Of a DNA stretch of 64,000 nucleotides, positions 63,148 to 64,000 are shown piece by piece. A program made the position numbers and the translations under genes. The stretch covers positions 4,425,501 through 4,489,500 of the forward strand of contig NC_015730.1 in NCBI RefSeq assembly GCF_000154785.2, given 5' to 3'. The stretch comes from Roseobacter litoralis Och 149. GTDB taxonomy: Bacteria > Pseudomonadota > Alphaproteobacteria > Rhodobacterales > Rhodobacteraceae. The notes beneath the pieces are model-generated. The model ran no database searches, was not told where the DNA came from, and was given only the letters and a program-made list of their open reading frames with translations. Every line of letters starts with the position of its first letter. Positions within the stretch are counted from its first letter, which is position 1.

Positions 63148-63719
63148 GAGAATGCGGAAAACGTCGTTCTCATTGGTGGACCTGGCACCGGCAAAAGCAC
63201 CGGCAAAAGCCATGTCGCCACAGCTACCGGCGTGCAGGCGATCGAGCATCATCGACGCAAGGTGCGCTTCTACTCCACCGTCGAATTGGTCAACGCGTTG
63301 GAGCAGGAAAAGGCCCTTGGAAAGGCAGGGAAATTGGCTGAGATGCTCACAAAGATCGACTTGGTCATCCTTGACGAACTCGGTTATCTGCCATTCAGTT
63401 CGTCAGGCGGTGCGCTGCTCTTCCATCTACTGAGTAAGCTCTATGAACGCACTAGTGTCATCATAACCACCAACCTCAGCTTCTCAGAATGGGCACAGGT
63501 GTTCGAAGACGCCAAGATGACAACGGCGCTGCTAGATCGCTTAACGCATCGCTGCCACATCCTCGAGACTGGCAACGACAGCTACCGCTTCAAAGCCAGC
63601 GCTGAGGCCGCAAAGAAAACAGGAAAGGAGAAAGCAACATTGACTGCGTCATAGACAAAGACGCATAAACAAGGGGGGGTCAAATCTCGGTGAAAATACC
63701 GGGTCAGTTCTCAGTGACA

Positions 63720-64000
63720 ATTAACAGCCAGGAACGCGTTTGGAAAATGCGATCAGCTTTGGTCGAGTTAAAATCCCCATCGCCAAGTCACTCCACCGGT
63801 CCCGCAGTGTCAATAAGTAATACGGTCCCCATAAGGAATCAAATAGCAGATTCGCAACTAAGCGGCAAGTTAAGTGAGCGTTTAAGATTCTTGATCAGCT
63901 CGTGACCCAAGTTCGACTATACAATCGTAAGGTGTTAGGAATGAAGAGCCATACACCAGATACCGTTGGATTCCACAAAAAAGCACAATATATTGAAGGC
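63720..64000. other. Flank after the IS21 element
   Basis: 281 bp with no recognised gene. A short open stretch after the IS end reads 'LENAISFGRVKIPIAKSLHRSRSVNK*' (63,739-63,816), which could be the tail of a disrupted gene, but no family is recognised. The window ends here. Confidence 0.4.

Larger units (their letters stand above)
62769..63654 (+). pseudogene. istB: IS21 helper ATPase IstB, interrupted
   Basis: Starts 'MRHDPAGASIVIMLRSLKL' at 62,769, overlapping the istA end. A double-hairpin insertion (62,825-62,872) shifts the frame before 'MAHAVDDLVTQGVPAFEAATPML'. A 41-bp element (63,107-63,147) shifts it again before '[17 protein letters not shown]'. The Walker A carries a 12-bp duplication ([10 protein letters not shown]). 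The rest ('[24 protein letters not shown]', '…[16 protein letters not shown]') is intact. The gene cannot make a full protein. Confidence 0.92.
61397..63719 (+). mobile_element. IS21-family insertion sequence, heavily mutated
   Basis: Bounded by TGTCACTGAGAACTGACCC at 61,397 and its exact inverse at 63,701-63,719. It carries istA and istB in the usual order with 11-bp overlap. Length is 2,323 bp because of an internal deletion in istA, partly offset by four small insertions (62,333, 62,483, 62,825, 63,107) and a 12-bp duplication. No clear target duplication is visible at the flanks. Confidence 0.92.

Noticed and set aside
19149..63719. CRISPR array
   Set aside because: Direct repeats seen are IS copies, IS ends or dispersed palindromes; no regularly spaced repeat-spacer series and no cas genes.

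Overview
The window looks like a chromosome segment of a marine Roseobacter-group alphaproteobacterium (Rhodobacteraceae). This rests on the GC-rich coding style, the dapE/dapD and rlmN neighbourhoods, an IalB-family protein, a SerB of 291 residues, and transposases of types common in that group. No species can be named from the sequence alone.

Layout. (1) 1-18,758 is ordinary housekeeping DNA: the end of a polyamine-type ABC transporter ATPase followed by its binding protein, a DUF1330 protein and two permeases; a lytic transglycosylase; a GST-like protein; RNase R; a DUF2064 glycosyltransferase; dapE, two unknown proteins and dapD; a LOG protein; a DsbA-like protein; rlmN; an IalB-like protein; an asparaginase; and serB. 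(2) 18,759-29,549 is accessory. A broken tyrosine integrase is cut by an IS6-family element, and an identical inverted copy lies 9 kb further on. Between them are a TetR regulator, a complete second polyamine-type ABC transporter with a metallo-beta-lactamase-fold hydrolase, and a graveyard of IS66, IS110, IS3, IS6 and IS21 relics. (3) 29,550-60,965 is a surface-polysaccharide locus. It starts with two broken ManNAcA/UDP-sugar genes and two unusual GT-B-like proteins. A nonulosonic-acid cluster follows (4,6-dehydratase, aminotransferase, hydrolysing epimerase, synthase, CMP-transferase, CBS-nucleotidyltransferase), best read as legionaminic-acid type. Next is a gmd/aminotransferase/formyltransferase module that could make N-formyl-perosamine or a branched relative, then wecB-wecC for ManNAcA and a GT4. 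(4) 60,966-64,000 is a relic of one IS21-type end plus a heavily mutated IS21-family element.

The most unusual signal is a 38-45 bp palindromic element found five times in the window. Every copy sits inside a transposase gene, and the five genes belong to four IS families (IS6, IS3, IS110, and IS21 istA and istB). In four copies, removing it restores the expected transposase codons exactly with no target duplication. In every copy one end abuts the tetranucleotide CATC, TATC or CATA. This resembles a REP-like passenger moved by a single-strand (Y1/HUH, RAYT- or IS200-like) mechanism, but no such enzyme is encoded in the window. Two further palindromic insertions lie in the same IS21 copy.

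How genes work together: the transporter operons are translationally coupled sets. dapD and dapE serve lysine/meso-diaminopimelate synthesis. The polysaccharide genes supply activated sugars (CMP-nonulosonate, GDP-6-deoxy-amino-hexose, UDP-ManNAcA) and several glycosyltransferases. No Wzx or Wzy homologue is recognisable, so the locus appears to be only part of an assembly pathway.
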